NCBI GenBank assembly: GCA_020636215.1
Contig: JACJYG010000004.1
Location: 1,426,001-1,490,000, forward strand
DNA from: Lewinellaceae bacterium
GTDB lineage: Bacteria; Bacteroidota; Bacteroidia; Chitinophagales; Saprospiraceae
Direction: 5' to 3'
Length of the DNA stretch: 64,000 nt
Shown here: positions 7,790 through 16,253 of the stretch, piece by piece
Numbering within the stretch: position 1 is the stretch's first letter
Layout: each line of letters begins with the position of its first letter
Notes under the pieces: generated by a model
What the model was told of the DNA's origin: nothing
The model's database searches: none
What the model saw: the letters and a program-made list of their open reading frames with translations, nothing else
Made by a program: the position numbers and the translations under genes

Positions 7790-8431
7790 ATGAAATTCCT
7801 GCCACGTGTTCTGATGGCCATAGGCTCCTTATTATTACTCACCCTGTTCGTGTTTCCAATGTGGCGTATCACCCTGATCGCCCCGCAGTATCCCGATGGG
7901 GTTACGATGTACATCTGGATTAATAAATTGGGTGGGGATAGTCCGGGCATTCTTCAGAACATCAACATTCTGAACCACTATGTCGGAATGAAATTCATTG
8001 AACCGGATTCGATCCCCGAGCTTCGTTATTTCCCAATTGTGGTATTAATAATGGTTGCCCTCGGCCTTATTGTCGCTATCATCAACAAGCGGCAGTTGTA
8101 TCTGGCCTGGGTAGTTGTATTCGCCCTTCTGGCCATTATGGGCATCTATGATTTCTACCTGTGGGAATATGATTATGGCCATAACCTCAGCCCCACCGCT
8201 CCGATCAAGATCCCGGGGGCGTCCTTCCAGCCGCCGCTGTTCGGCACCAAGGTGATCCTGAACTTCGTGGCTAAGTCCTTCCCTCATACCGGCGGGTACC
8301 TGACCGGCCTGGGCACACTAATGGCCATGGCCGCCTGGTGGCTGAAATCAAAACTGGATAAAAATGAAAAACTTACTTCTGTTGGCGGCAATGCTGATGC
8401 TGCTCGGGAGCGGCTGCGCGCCAACGCCTAA
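7790..8431 (+). CDS. nos-cluster membrane protein (NosB-like)
   Basis: A 213-residue protein with about four hydrophobic segments (residues 5-30, 80-100, 105-125 and 170-185) and a soluble loop of about 45 residues after the first. I recognise no enzymatic motif. Position directly after nosZ and ahead of nosL/nosD matches the membrane protein called NosB in clade II clusters (established for Wolinella-type loci). Sequence homology cannot be confirmed by eye, so no symbol is given. Its last 68 bp overlap the start of nosL in another frame, indicating translational coupling. The C-terminal tail after residue 190 may simply be a by-product of that overlap. Confidence 0.75.
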   Translation: MKFLPRVLMAIGSLLLLTLFVFPMWRITLIAPQYPDGVTMYIWINKLGGDSPGILQNINILNHYVGMKFIEPDSIPELRYFPIVVLIMVALGLIVAIINKRQLYLAWVVVFALLAIMGIYDFYLWEYDYGHNLSPTAPIKIPGASFQPPLFGTKVILNFVAKSFPHTGGYLTGLGTLMAMAAWWLKSKLDKNEKLTSVGGNADAARERLRANA

Positions 8432-8804
8432 GCCGATCGAGTATGGCTCCGATATGTGCCATTACTGCAAGATGTCGATCGTCGACCAGCAGCATGCTGC
8501 CGAGGCGGTGACCAGCAAGGGCAAGGTATTCCAATTCGACGCCGTAGAGTGCCTGATAAATTACCTGGCCCAACAACCTGGCCAGGAAGAATACGCATTC
8601 CTGTTGGTCAATGACTATGAGCACCCCGGGGCTATGATCCCGGCAGAGAGTAGCGCCTACCTCATCAGCCCGGCCATTCCCAGCCCAATGGGCGCTTTCC
8701 TCTCTGCCTTTTCCAGTTCGGAGCGGGCGCAGGCCTTTCAGGCGGAAAAAGGAGGGGAAGTGTTCGACTGGCCAGGGATTCAGAAGCACTTGGCCCGGCA
8801 ATGA
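8364..8804 (+). CDS. nosL: copper chaperone lipoprotein NosL
   Basis: A 146-residue outer-face lipoprotein that binds Cu(I) and delivers it for NosZ metallation. The signal ends in lipobox LGSGC (C18). The NosL copper motif M31-C-H-Y-C-K-M37 follows closely, and the rest (FQFDAVECLINYL, PSPMGAF) is typical of the family. The start lies inside the preceding membrane-protein gene (68-bp overlap). This was checked and kept because it opens a clean signal peptide. Confidence 0.95.
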   Translation: MKNLLLLAAMLMLLGSGCAPTPKPIEYGSDMCHYCKMSIVDQQHAAEAVTSKGKVFQFDAVECLINYLAQQPGQEEYAFLLVNDYEHPGAMIPAESSAYLISPAIPSPMGAFLSAFSSSERAQAFQAEKGGEVFDWPGIQKHLARQ

Positions 8805-8910
8805 TGTTTTCCTTGGCAATCACAGGGTGATCCACGAGAGTTCTACTCCAGATCGGCCACCACGTGATTCCTGTAAAAAACGCATAGTTTAAAATAAAAA
8901 AAGCAAAATC

Positions 8911-9465
8911 ATGAAAATCAGAACATTAGCTTTTTTAAGTTTCGCTCTGGCCTTGCTGGCCAGCGCATGCTCTGAAAGCCCGGCGCCGGGCGCAGCAGCG
9001 GTAGCTTCGCCAGCTGAAAAAGGCCAATCGGCTGTTAAGGATGAGCTGTCTCAGCCCAATATCCTGCAGGTGGCTATCAATTCAAAAGACCATTCAACGC
9101 TGGTGGCCGGCGTACAGGCTGCCGGACTCGAAGACGTGCTGGCCAATGCCGGCCCACTCACGGTTTTTGCCCCTAACAACGCCGCTTTTGAAAAACTGCC
9201 GGCCGGCGCCCTGGACGAATTGCTGAAACCGGAGAACAAGCAAAAGCTGGCGCGGATCATCAAGTTCCACGCCTCCCCAGGCAGCTATCCTTTGGAATCC
9301 CTGAAAGACGGTATGAACCTCTATCAGGCTACCGGCCATTACATCAAAGTGACACGGGAAGGTGATAAAGTTCAGGTGGCTGGCGCCAATATTCTCGGCA
9401 CCGTCAAGGCCTCCAACGGGATCATCCATGTTATTGATACCGTTTTGCTGCCACCGGATGAATAG
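8911..9465 (+). CDS. fasciclin-domain lipoprotein
   Basis: A 184-residue lipoprotein with lipobox ASAC at about residue 20, an Ala/Pro linker, and one fasciclin (FAS1) domain from about residue 45 to the end. The FAS1 H1-like segment GPLTVFAPNNAAFEKLP and the H2-like ASNGIIHVIDTVLLPP are clear. Fasciclin proteins are general adhesion or structural modules. A copy inside a nos operon recurs in Bacteroidota loci, where its role is unknown. It might hold or present a partner at the membrane. It sits about 105 bp after nosL and 59 bp before nosD, so it is very likely co-transcribed. Confidence 0.9.
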   Translation: MKIRTLAFLSFALALLASACSESPAPGAAAVASPAEKGQSAVKDELSQPNILQVAINSKDHSTLVAGVQAAGLEDVLANAGPLTVFAPNNAAFEKLPAGALDELLKPENKQKLARIIKFHASPGSYPLESLKDGMNLYQATGHYIKVTREGDKVQVAGANILGTVKASNGIIHVIDTVLLPPDE

Positions 9466-9524
9466 GCCACTGAGGGATGATATCTCGGGCTAGGGGTTAT
9501 CATCCCTCCAAAACTATAATCAAG

Positions 9525-10769
9525 ATGCGTAACATTATAACCATTGCCGTACTATGCCTTTTCGGCGGCCTTAAAGCCGAAGCCCGCACGATAACCGTCT
9601 GCCCCTCCTGTTCTTTTTCGGGTATAAAACAGGCCCTTGCCGCGGCCGTTGAGGGAGATGTCATTCTGATCAAAAAAGGCGAATATCAGGAAGGGAACAT
9701 TATAGTAGAAAAGCCGGTCACCCTCCGCGGGGAAGGCTTTCCTGTCCTGGACGGTCAAAACGAGGCAGAAGTGCTAACCATCACCGCCAATAATGTCGTG
9801 GTGGAAGGCCTGGATATTCGCAATGTGGGCGCCAGTTATCTGGAAGACCGCGCCGGCATCCGGGTCCGTAAGGCCAAAGGGTTCTCCATTCGCAACAACC
9901 GCCTGAACAATACCTTCTTCGGCATCTACCTCGAACACAGCGCCAGCGGGGCTATTACCGGGAATAAAATATTTGGGGAAGCTGTCCAGGAAATGTCTTC
10001 CGGAAACGCCATCCACCTTTGGTATTGTAAGGACATTTTGGTAGAAAACAACCATGTGCGCGGCCATCGCGATGGCATCTATCTGGAGTTCGTCGACAAT
10101 AGTAAGATTCGATCTAATATCAGTGAGTACAACCTCCGCTATGGCTTACATTTTATGTTCTCAAACAACGACGACTACTTCCGAAACACTTTCCGGCGGA
10201 ACGGCGCCGGCGTGGCCGTGATGTTTTCCCGTCAGATCAATATGTGGGAGAACAAGTTCGAATACAACTGGGGCCAGGCTTCCTACGGCCTGCTGCTGAA
10301 GGAGATCTACGATGCTGAGATCCGGGACAATACTTTCCGGGAAAACACCATCGGTATATATGTGGAGGGGTCTAACCGCTTGCAGTACCGCCGCAATGAA
10401 TTTATCCGCAACGGCTGGGCGATCAAGATGTCGGGCGGTTGCCTCGATAATATAGTGACGGCCAATAATTTCCTCAACAACACTTTTGACCTCTCGCTCA
10501 ACAGCGCGGCCAATAATAATACCTTCGACGGGAACTACTGGAGCAGTTACAACGGCTACGACCTGAACCGGGACGGGACGGGCGATGTGCCCTACCAACC
10601 GGTTAAACTCTTCAACTATATAGTGAACCGGACCCCGGAGGCCATGGTGCTGCTACGCAGCCTGTTTGTCGACCTGCTGAATTTCTCTGAGAGGGTGAGC
10701 CCGGTATTCACCCCGGCCAATGTAGCGGACAACCGCCCGCTGATGCGGCAGCTTGCATTCAAGCGATAG
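9525..10769 (+). CDS. nosD: periplasmic copper-maturation protein NosD
   Basis: A 414-residue right-handed parallel beta-helix protein needed with NosF and NosY to assemble the CuZ site of NosZ. The chosen ATG at 9525 opens a Sec signal peptide (MRNIITIAVLCLFGG..AEA). The body shows CASH/PbH1-type repeats throughout, with Asn-rich turns such as SFSIRNNRLNNTFFGIYLE, DGIYLEFVDNSKIRSN and NNDDYFRN. The signature NNTFDGNYWSSYNGYDLNRDG near the C terminus is typical of NosD. Length is usual for the family. Confidence 0.95.
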   Translation: MRNIITIAVLCLFGGLKAEARTITVCPSCSFSGIKQALAAAVEGDVILIKKGEYQEGNIIVEKPVTLRGEGFPVLDGQNEAEVLTITANNVVVEGLDIRNVGASYLEDRAGIRVRKAKGFSIRNNRLNNTFFGIYLEHSASGAITGNKIFGEAVQEMSSGNAIHLWYCKDILVENNHVRGHRDGIYLEFVDNSKIRSNISEYNLRYGLHFMFSNNDDYFRNTFRRNGAGVAVMFSRQINMWENKFEYNWGQASYGLLLKEIYDAEIRDNTFRENTIGIYVEGSNRLQYRRNEFIRNGWAIKMSGGCLDNIVTANNFLNNTFDLSLNSAANNNTFDGNYWSSYNGYDLNRDGTGDVPYQPVKLFNYIVNRTPEAMVLLRSLFVDLLNFSERVSPVFTPANVADNRPLMRQLAFKR

Positions 10770-10838
10770 GTTTTTATATTGAACAATGAGGGAGGAGCGC
10801 CCGAATGGGATGCCGATCCCGGAATCTAATCAAAGCTA

Positions 10839-11603
10839 ATGATCACGATAGAAAATCTCCATAAATCCTTCGGCAGGCAGGAAGTCTTGCGCGGTATTTC
10901 CATGGCTTTCGACCGGCCGGGTATTTACGCTATACTGGGCCCGAATGGATCTGGAAAAACGACCCTCATCAAAAGCATCCTTGGAATGGCGCTCCCGGAA
11001 AAGGGGCGGATCGAGTTTCAGGGGCAAAATATCCGGGGGCGCTGGGATTACCGCCGGAAGATCGATTACCTGCCACAGATCGCCCGCTTCCCGGACAACC
11101 TGCGCGTTCGCGAACTCCTGGCTATGATCCAGGATATTCGTGGAGAAAAGCCTCAGGCGCTGGGCCGGCTGATCGAGTTGTTTAGCCTGGCGCCCTTTCT
11201 GGACAAAAGCCTGGGTAAGCTCTCCGGGGGCACCCGACAGAAGGTCAATCTCGTGCAGGCCTTCATGTATGACAGCCCTGTACTGATACTGGACGAACCC
11301 ACCAACGGCCTCGACCCGGTGGCTCTGCTCCGGCTGAAAGCATTATTGCGAGAGGAGAAAGACAAGGGTAAGCTGCTGCTCATCACCACCCACATCATGA
11401 GCTTCGTGGAAGAAATGGCCGACGAGTTGGTCTTTCTGCTGGAGGGCCACATTCACTTCCGAGGCACGCTCGACAGTCTAAAAGAACAATACAAAGAAAC
11501 CAACCTGGAGCGGGCTATTGCCCGGATATTGGAGGGGGAGGTGGGGTTTAGCACCAACGGCCACGGCAAGGAAGCCGCCCGTATAGTGCTGCAACGAAAG
11601 TAA
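10839..11603 (+). CDS. nosF: ABC transporter ATP-binding protein NosF
   Basis: A 254-residue ATPase that energises the NosDFY complex. Walker A is GPNGSGKT (residues 34-41), the Q-loop glutamine is Q80 (YLPQ), the signature is LSGGTRQ (128-134), Walker B is LILDEP (149-154), and the switch His is H185 in ITTH. It lies between nosD (69 bp upstream) and nosY (about 124 bp downstream). The longer spacer to nosY is filled by a heptamer tract. Confidence 0.95.
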   Translation: MITIENLHKSFGRQEVLRGISMAFDRPGIYAILGPNGSGKTTLIKSILGMALPEKGRIEFQGQNIRGRWDYRRKIDYLPQIARFPDNLRVRELLAMIQDIRGEKPQALGRLIELFSLAPFLDKSLGKLSGGTRQKVNLVQAFMYDSPVLILDEPTNGLDPVALLRLKALLREEKDKGKLLLITTHIMSFVEEMADELVFLLEGHIHFRGTLDSLKEQYKETNLERAIARILEGEVGFSTNGHGKEAARIVLQRK

Positions 11604-11689
11604 ATCCGGTTTTCAACCGCACCCAGGAAGAACTAAATTTCAACAATTCATCACCTGAAATCGTGAGGCGCTGAATAAGGTGCTTTTTT

Positions 11690-11717
11690 CCGACTTCCGA
11701 CTTCCGATTTCCGACTT
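11690..11717. repeat. perfect-period heptamer tract before nosY
   Basis: Four consecutive 7-bp units: CCGACTT, CCGACTT, CCGATTT, CCGACTT. They end 10 bp before the nosY start codon, so they would lie in the ribosome-loading region of the nosY message. Confidence 0.85.
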
Positions 11718-11727
11718 TTTAAATGTT

Positions 11728-12510
11728 ATGTTCAAAATACTGAAATACAGCTTTTTCGACCTGACACGTAGCCGTTGGGCCTACATTTACACCGCATTCT
11801 TTTTCCTTTTCACCGTTTCGCTCTTGTGGCTGAGCGGGGGAATGTCCAAGGTGGTCATTAGCCTGATGAATGTCATCCTGGTGTTGGTTCCGCTTATTGC
11901 CACCATGTTCGGGGTGATGTACTATTACAATTCCCGGGAGTTCACCGAGCTGTTGCTGGCGCAACCTATACGGCGCACGACTATTTTTTTCGGGCAGTAC
12001 CTGGGCCTGGCGCTTTCGCTTTCCATCAGCCTGTTGTTGGGGGTGGGCCTGCCCTTCGTATTATATGGCATCTTCGGCTCTCCGGAGGTTTGGAATTTCA
12101 TGATGTTACTCATTGTGGGCGTATTCCTTTCCTTTATCTTTTCGGCTATTGCCTTTTTCATCGCCCTGCGGAATGAGAACCATATCAAGGGCTTCGGCCT
12201 GGCCATTCTGGTATGGCTGTTCTTTGCCGTCATCTACGATGGCCTGTTCTTGCTGGCCCTGTCGTTGTTCAGCGATTACCCGCTGGAGCAATTTGCCATC
12301 GGCGCTTCGATGTTCAACCCGATCGACCTATCGAGAGTGCTCATATTGCTAAAGCTCGACATTTCCGCTCTTATGGGTTTTACCGGGGCGGTCATCCAAA
12401 AATTCCTGGGTACTGCTCTGGGAATGGCCGTTTCACTGACAGTCTTGTCGGTATGGGTTATTCTACCCGCCTGGGGTATCCGGAGGGTAGCCAACCATAA
12501 AGATTTCTAA
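11728..12510 (+). CDS. nosY: ABC transporter permease NosY
   Basis: A 260-residue integral membrane subunit of the NosDFY complex with six hydrophobic segments. The N terminus MFKILKYSFFDLTRSRWAY and the segment YYNSREFTELLLAQPIRR are typical of NosY/ABC-2 permeases. The ATG at 11728 is preferred. The longer frame starting at 11680 would translate the heptamer tract into FSDFRLPISDF. It is followed by the RIC gene 20 bp downstream. Confidence 0.92.
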   Translation: MFKILKYSFFDLTRSRWAYIYTAFFFLFTVSLLWLSGGMSKVVISLMNVILVLVPLIATMFGVMYYYNSREFTELLLAQPIRRTTIFFGQYLGLALSLSISLLLGVGLPFVLYGIFGSPEVWNFMMLLIVGVFLSFIFSAIAFFIALRNENHIKGFGLAILVWLFFAVIYDGLFLLALSLFSDYPLEQFAIGASMFNPIDLSRVLILLKLDISALMGFTGAVIQKFLGTALGMAVSLTVLSVWVILPAWGIRRVANHKDF

Positions 12511-12530
12511 ACTAAAAATTGCTTAAGGAT

Positions 12531-13262
12531 ATGACAAACGATAAAAATCTTCTCGAACGCACCGTTGGCGAACTCGTCGCCGAGGATTACCGGGCAGCGG
12601 AAGTCTTTAAAAAGAAAGGCATCGACTTTTGCTGCGGAGGAAAGAAAACCGTAGCGGAAGTATGTATGCAAAAAGGCATTGACGCCGCCGGTCTCGAAAC
12701 GGATTTGGCCCACCTGGACGAAGTAGTGGTGGCCAACCGGCTGAATTTCCGGGAATGGACGCTGCCCTTTCTGGCCGATTACATCATGAATGTCCATCAT
12801 CGGTATGTGCGGGAGAAAATCCCCCAAATTGTACAGTACGCCCGCAAGGTGGCGCAGGTGCATGGCCATGCCTACCCCGAAACGATAATCATAAGCCAGC
12901 GATTCGAGCAACTGGCCGAAGAATTGTTTACGCATCTTGAGAAAGAGGAGCACATCCTATTCCCGTATGTGAAGCGATTGTGGGAAGTGAAGGAAGGCAA
13001 GGGAAGGATCGTTGCTCCTCCTTTTGGATCGGCTCAAAACCCCATCCGGGTGATGGAAGCAGAACACGAATTTGCCGGCGAAACCATGCAGGAGATCCGG
13101 CAATGGAGCAACAATTTCACGCTGCCGGAGGGCGCTTGTAATACCTACCGGGTGCTATTCAACCTCCTGGAAGAGTTCGAAGCAGACCTGCACCAACATG
13201 TCCACCTTGAAAATAACATTCTCTTCCCCGGGGCGGTAGCCCTTGAGCAGGAAGTATTGTGA
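12531..13262 (+). CDS. RIC-type di-iron Fe-S cluster repair protein (ScdA/YtfE/DnrN)
   Basis: A 243-residue cytoplasmic protein that repairs Fe-S clusters damaged by NO or peroxide. The N-terminal ScdA domain (residues 6-60) has the hallmark IDFCCGGKKT (C34, C35). The hemerythrin-like domain supplies His/Glu ligands in MNVHHRY, QVHGHAY, FTHLEKEEHILFPY, MEAEHEFAGE and LHQHVHLENNILFPG. The ATG at 12531 is preferred to a TTG 12 bp upstream. Placement at the end of nosDFY is sensible, because an N2O-respiring cell meets NO, which attacks Fe-S proteins and the Rrf2 sensor. Confidence 0.95.
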   Translation: MTNDKNLLERTVGELVAEDYRAAEVFKKKGIDFCCGGKKTVAEVCMQKGIDAAGLETDLAHLDEVVVANRLNFREWTLPFLADYIMNVHHRYVREKIPQIVQYARKVAQVHGHAYPETIIISQRFEQLAEELFTHLEKEEHILFPYVKRLWEVKEGKGRIVAPPFGSAQNPIRVMEAEHEFAGETMQEIRQWSNNFTLPEGACNTYRVLFNLLEEFEADLHQHVHLENNILFPGAVALEQEVL

Positions 13263-13325
13263 AGTAGTTCACAGGGTTAGTGGCGGAGAATCCCGTTATT
13301 GCCCGCGGGGCCCTTTTGTAATACA

Positions 13326-13358
13326 AGCTGCCTTTGCCCGGACAGGCACCGGGCAGCT
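13326..13358 (+). other. leader hairpin with two alternative pairings
   Basis: AGCTGCC (13326-13332) can pair with GGCAGCT (13352-13358). GCCCGG (13336-13341) can pair with CCGGGC (13349-13354), which overlaps the first stem. It sits in the 148-bp spacer before the small Cys-rich gene and copper receptor. A regulatory switch is possible but not shown. Confidence 0.3.
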
Positions 13359-13410
13359 GAAGCCCGTTTCTGCCTGTATAGGCCGGAGTGCTGAGAAAAT
13401 AAAAATTGCC

Positions 13411-13794
13411 ATGTTTTACCGCATCATCATCTTTCTGCTCATCGGAGCACTGGCACTGGCCAGTGGTCGGGAAGCGATGATCGGATTTTGGTACCTGGCC
13501 AATCAGCAGCGGATCGCCGATAAGTACTGTATTAACAAAGATGAACCTTTGTTGATGTGCCAGGGAAAATGCCATCTGAAAAAAGTGTTGGAAGGCAGCG
13601 GCTCAAATGAATCCAGGATTCCCCTTGCCCCCCCTGTCTCTCAGGAGCAGCTGCCCTTCCATGCACTACTTTATTCTTCTGCCGCGCTCCATTTAACACC
13701 CCCTGATATGCCATTGCGGGGCTCCTTCTTTCGGTATTGCTCCACCTATAATTATGAGCCGGCCTTTTTTCTCCTTCGCCCGCCCTGGACATAG
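13411..13794 (+). CDS. small Cys-containing membrane protein upstream of the copper receptor
   Basis: A 127-residue protein of unknown function. It has one N-terminal hydrophobic segment (residues 4-20), followed by C40 and the motif LLMC50-QGKC54-H55-LKK. This CxxxCH arrangement with nearby Met and His could bind a metal. The C-terminal half is Ser/Pro-rich, ending FFLLRPPW. Small proteins with a similar MCQGKC segment are, to my knowledge, often found just ahead of TonB receptors in Bacteroidota, but I cannot name a family. It is separated from the receptor by 106 bp. The ATG at 13411 is preferred because upstream frame sequence is not membrane- or signal-like. Confidence 0.7.
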   Translation: MFYRIIIFLLIGALALASGREAMIGFWYLANQQRIADKYCINKDEPLLMCQGKCHLKKVLEGSGSNESRIPLAPPVSQEQLPFHALLYSSAALHLTPPDMPLRGSFFRYCSTYNYEPAFFLLRPPWT

Positions 13795-13900
13795 AATATC
13801 TTTTTTTCTTTCCAAGATTCGCTGCCTTCTCCAATACTATTACCTGGCCTCACTCCAGGAATGGAGAAGGGAATTATAGGCTCAATAATCTATTCAAGCA

Positions 13901-16189
13901 ATGAAAAACGCTATTATACTATTCATCGCCTGGGTTTTGCCTGCTCTTGCCCTGGCGCAGTTTTCTATCAATGGGAAAGTGGTGGATTCGGAAACCTTGA
14001 AACCGCTGAGTTACGCCATTATCAACGCGGAAGGGCTCAATCGGGCAGCCTATGCCGATGAGCAGGGCCGCTTCGAGTTGGCCGTTCCTCAACAGCCCGC
14101 CTATTGGCTCTCCGTACAACACCTGGGGTTTGAAACCTTTTCGGCGCAGGTTTCTGCGGAAGAAGCCCGGAACCTGGATATTACGTTGAATGCTGTCCCC
14201 ATCGTGATCGAAGAAATCCTGGTGCAAGGCAATGACATGGAGCGCACGGCACAGTCCGATATTATGCCAGACTTCGCTACCCGTATCAGCCAGCCCAAAG
14301 ATGTGGGCGATTTGTTTCGTGATATTCCTGGCTTCGGTGTCATAAAAAGAGGTGGTTATGCGATGGACCCCGTTTTCCGTTCTTTCCGCAATGAACAGCT
14401 CAATGTGCAATACGATGGCGGGGTACAGGTGATGCACGCCTGCCCCAACCGGATGGATCCAATTACCACCCACGTCATTCCGGAGGAAGTGGAAAAGATC
14501 GAACTCATCCGTGGGCCCTTCAGCGTCCGCTATGGCCAAACGATGGGCGGCGTAATCAATATCATCACCAAGCGGCCCGAAGCTGCGGATGCATTCACCA
14601 TAGGTGGCAGTGTGGAAAGTGGCTATGAATCCAACGGAAATTCCAAACTGGCGCGCCTGGCGTTGAATGCAGCTGGGAAGGGATATGATGTGATGGTAAA
14701 CGGCGGGATCCGGGATTTCGGGAACTACCAAAACGGCGCCGGGGTAGAGATTCCCACATCTTTCAAATCCTATGATTATTCTGCTAAGATCGGCATCAAC
14801 ACTTTCAAGGATCATCGCTTTCAGTTGGGCTGGCGCCAATCCTTTGGAAGGGATATCCTGCACGTTGGCCTGCCGATGGATACAGAAGAGGACAACAGCA
14901 GCGTCTTGTCGGCCGATTATGTGGCCAGGAACATCAGCCCGCGCCTGTATTCTATTACCATAAAGGCTTTTGCCGCTCAGGTGGATCACCTCATGAGCAA
15001 CCGCTGGCGCCCCAATTTCATGATGACTGAAGCCACCAGTACCGTGGATGCCCTGACATTGGGGGGCAAGCTGGAGTTGTCATGGCTGCCTACGCCCAAG
15101 TCCCAGCTTTACACCGGCCTGGACCTGCGGAACCTCAGCCGTGATGGGGAACGACTGCGGCTGGTAAAACGCAACATGATGACGGGGGCTGTCATTGATC
15201 CCCCTATGCAATTGATCGACCTGATCTGGCAGGATGCCCAGGTTAATGATGTTGGGCTGTTTGTGGAGTCCCGGCGGTTTATCTCCGAGCGACTGAGCCT
15301 CACGGGAGGGGCCCGCATCGACCTGGTGCGCGCCACCATTAAGAATCCAGCACAGGACTTTGCCGAGCTTTACCCAACGCTTCATACCGATGCAGAATGG
15401 AGCCTGAGCGCCCATCTTTCAGCCGATTACCGGATGAAGCAGGGCTGGGATTTGCAACTGGCGCTGGGCCGGGGTGTCCGAACGGCGACTATGGAAGAGC
15501 GCTATATTAACCATTTTACCCTGGGGGCTGATGCCTATGAATACGTAGGCAACCCTATGCTTAAGCCGGAAGCCAATCATCAGGCCGAGCTGAGTATCGG
15601 ACGAGAAACCGATGCATACCAATGGAGGATGACCACTTTTTATTCCTATATCACCAATTATATTACTGCTGCGGTAGACACCACCTTGTCTCGCAAGTAT
15701 ATGCCACAGGAAGAACCAAAATTTTCACGGCGGTTCCAGAATATAAACGCCGCCACTCAAATGGGCTTCGAACTGGAGGGTTCTGTACAGCTTTTCCGGC
15801 ATCTCACGGCTTATGGCTCGGCCGCCTTTACGCGCGCCCAAAACCTGGATTGGGAGGAGCCGCTGGCTGAGATTCCTCCCTTTGCAGCAACGGCAGGATT
15901 GAAGTATGAACGCAAGTTTTACAGCCTGGATCTCAAAGGCAGGTTTGTGGCCCGGCAGGGACGCATTGCGTCTTCTTTCGGGGAATCCGAAACGCCAGGG
16001 TTCAATGTCTTCGACCTGAAGGTATTCGTCCGGCCACTACCTGGCCTCTCTGTGGGAGCGGCCGTACTCAATCTCCTGGACAGGAATTACTACGAGCACC
16101 TCAACCGGGGCTACCGCAATATGCCGGTAGATGGGCTCATCTACGAGCCGGGAAGGAATGTGACGCTGTTTGTACAGTATAGTTTCTAA
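13901..16189 (+). CDS. nosA: TonB-dependent copper receptor (OprC/NosA-like)
   Basis: A 762-residue outer-membrane beta-barrel importer. It has a signal peptide (residues 1-20), a carboxypeptidase-regulatory-like domain (22-105), a plug domain (about 115-230, with VEKIELIRGPFSVRYGQTMGGVINI) and a barrel ending in an aromatic residue (VQYSF). The copper site of OprC, a C-x3-M in the plug and an H-x-M in the barrel, is reproduced: C181-P-N-R-M185 followed by D186, and H363-L-M365. The spacing of 182 residues is close to OprC's 180. NosA of Pseudomonas stutzeri is the OprC homologue tied to NosZ copper loading. Substrate is inferred from these residues and from position at the end of the nos operon. 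Confidence 0.88.
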   Translation: MKNAIILFIAWVLPALALAQFSINGKVVDSETLKPLSYAIINAEGLNRAAYADEQGRFELAVPQQPAYWLSVQHLGFETFSAQVSAEEARNLDITLNAVPIVIEEILVQGNDMERTAQSDIMPDFATRISQPKDVGDLFRDIPGFGVIKRGGYAMDPVFRSFRNEQLNVQYDGGVQVMHACPNRMDPITTHVIPEEVEKIELIRGPFSVRYGQTMGGVINIITKRPEAADAFTIGGSVESGYESNGNSKLARLALNAAGKGYDVMVNGGIRDFGNYQNGAGVEIPTSFKSYDYSAKIGINTFKDHRFQLGWRQSFGRDILHVGLPMDTEEDNSSVLSADYVARNISPRLYSITIKAFAAQVDHLMSNRWRPNFMMTEATSTVDALTLGGKLELSWLPTPKSQLYTGLDLRNLSRDGERLRLVKRNMMTGAVIDPPMQLIDLIWQDAQVNDVGLFVESRRFISERLSLTGGARIDLVRATIKNPAQDFAELYPTLHTDAEWSLSAHLSADYRMKQGWDLQLALGRGVRTATMEERYINHFTLGADAYEYVGNPMLKPEANHQAELSIGRETDAYQWRMTTFYSYITNYITAAVDTTLSRKYMPQEEPKFSRRFQNINAATQMGFELEGSVQLFRHLTAYGSAAFTRAQNLDWEEPLAEIPPFAATAGLKYERKFYSLDLKGRFVARQGRIASSFGESETPGFNVFDLKVFVRPLPGLSVGAAVLNLLDRNYYEHLNRGYRNMPVDGLIYEPGRNVTLFVQYSF

Positions 16190-16195
16190 AAAAAG

Positions 16196-16230
16196 AAGGT
16201 GGCCGCCGGATTAACTCCAACGGCCACCTT
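16196..16230. terminator. bidirectional terminator between copper receptor and thioredoxin gene
   Basis: Perfect 10-bp stem AAGGTGGCCG/CGGCCACCTT with a 15-nt loop. It is preceded by an A-run (a T-run for the minus strand) and lies between convergent genes. Confidence 0.8.
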
Positions 16231-16253
16231 CCCTGTTTCAAAAAATAACAGGC

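Noticed and set aside
8364..8431. Frameshift or fusion between the NosB-like gene and nosL
   Set aside because: Both proteins are complete, and NosL starts with its own lipoprotein signal. A 68-bp coupling overlap explains it.
13919..14989. 356-codon open frame on the minus strand
   Set aside because: It is the antisense shadow of the TonB receptor, whose plug-domain motifs are unmistakable.
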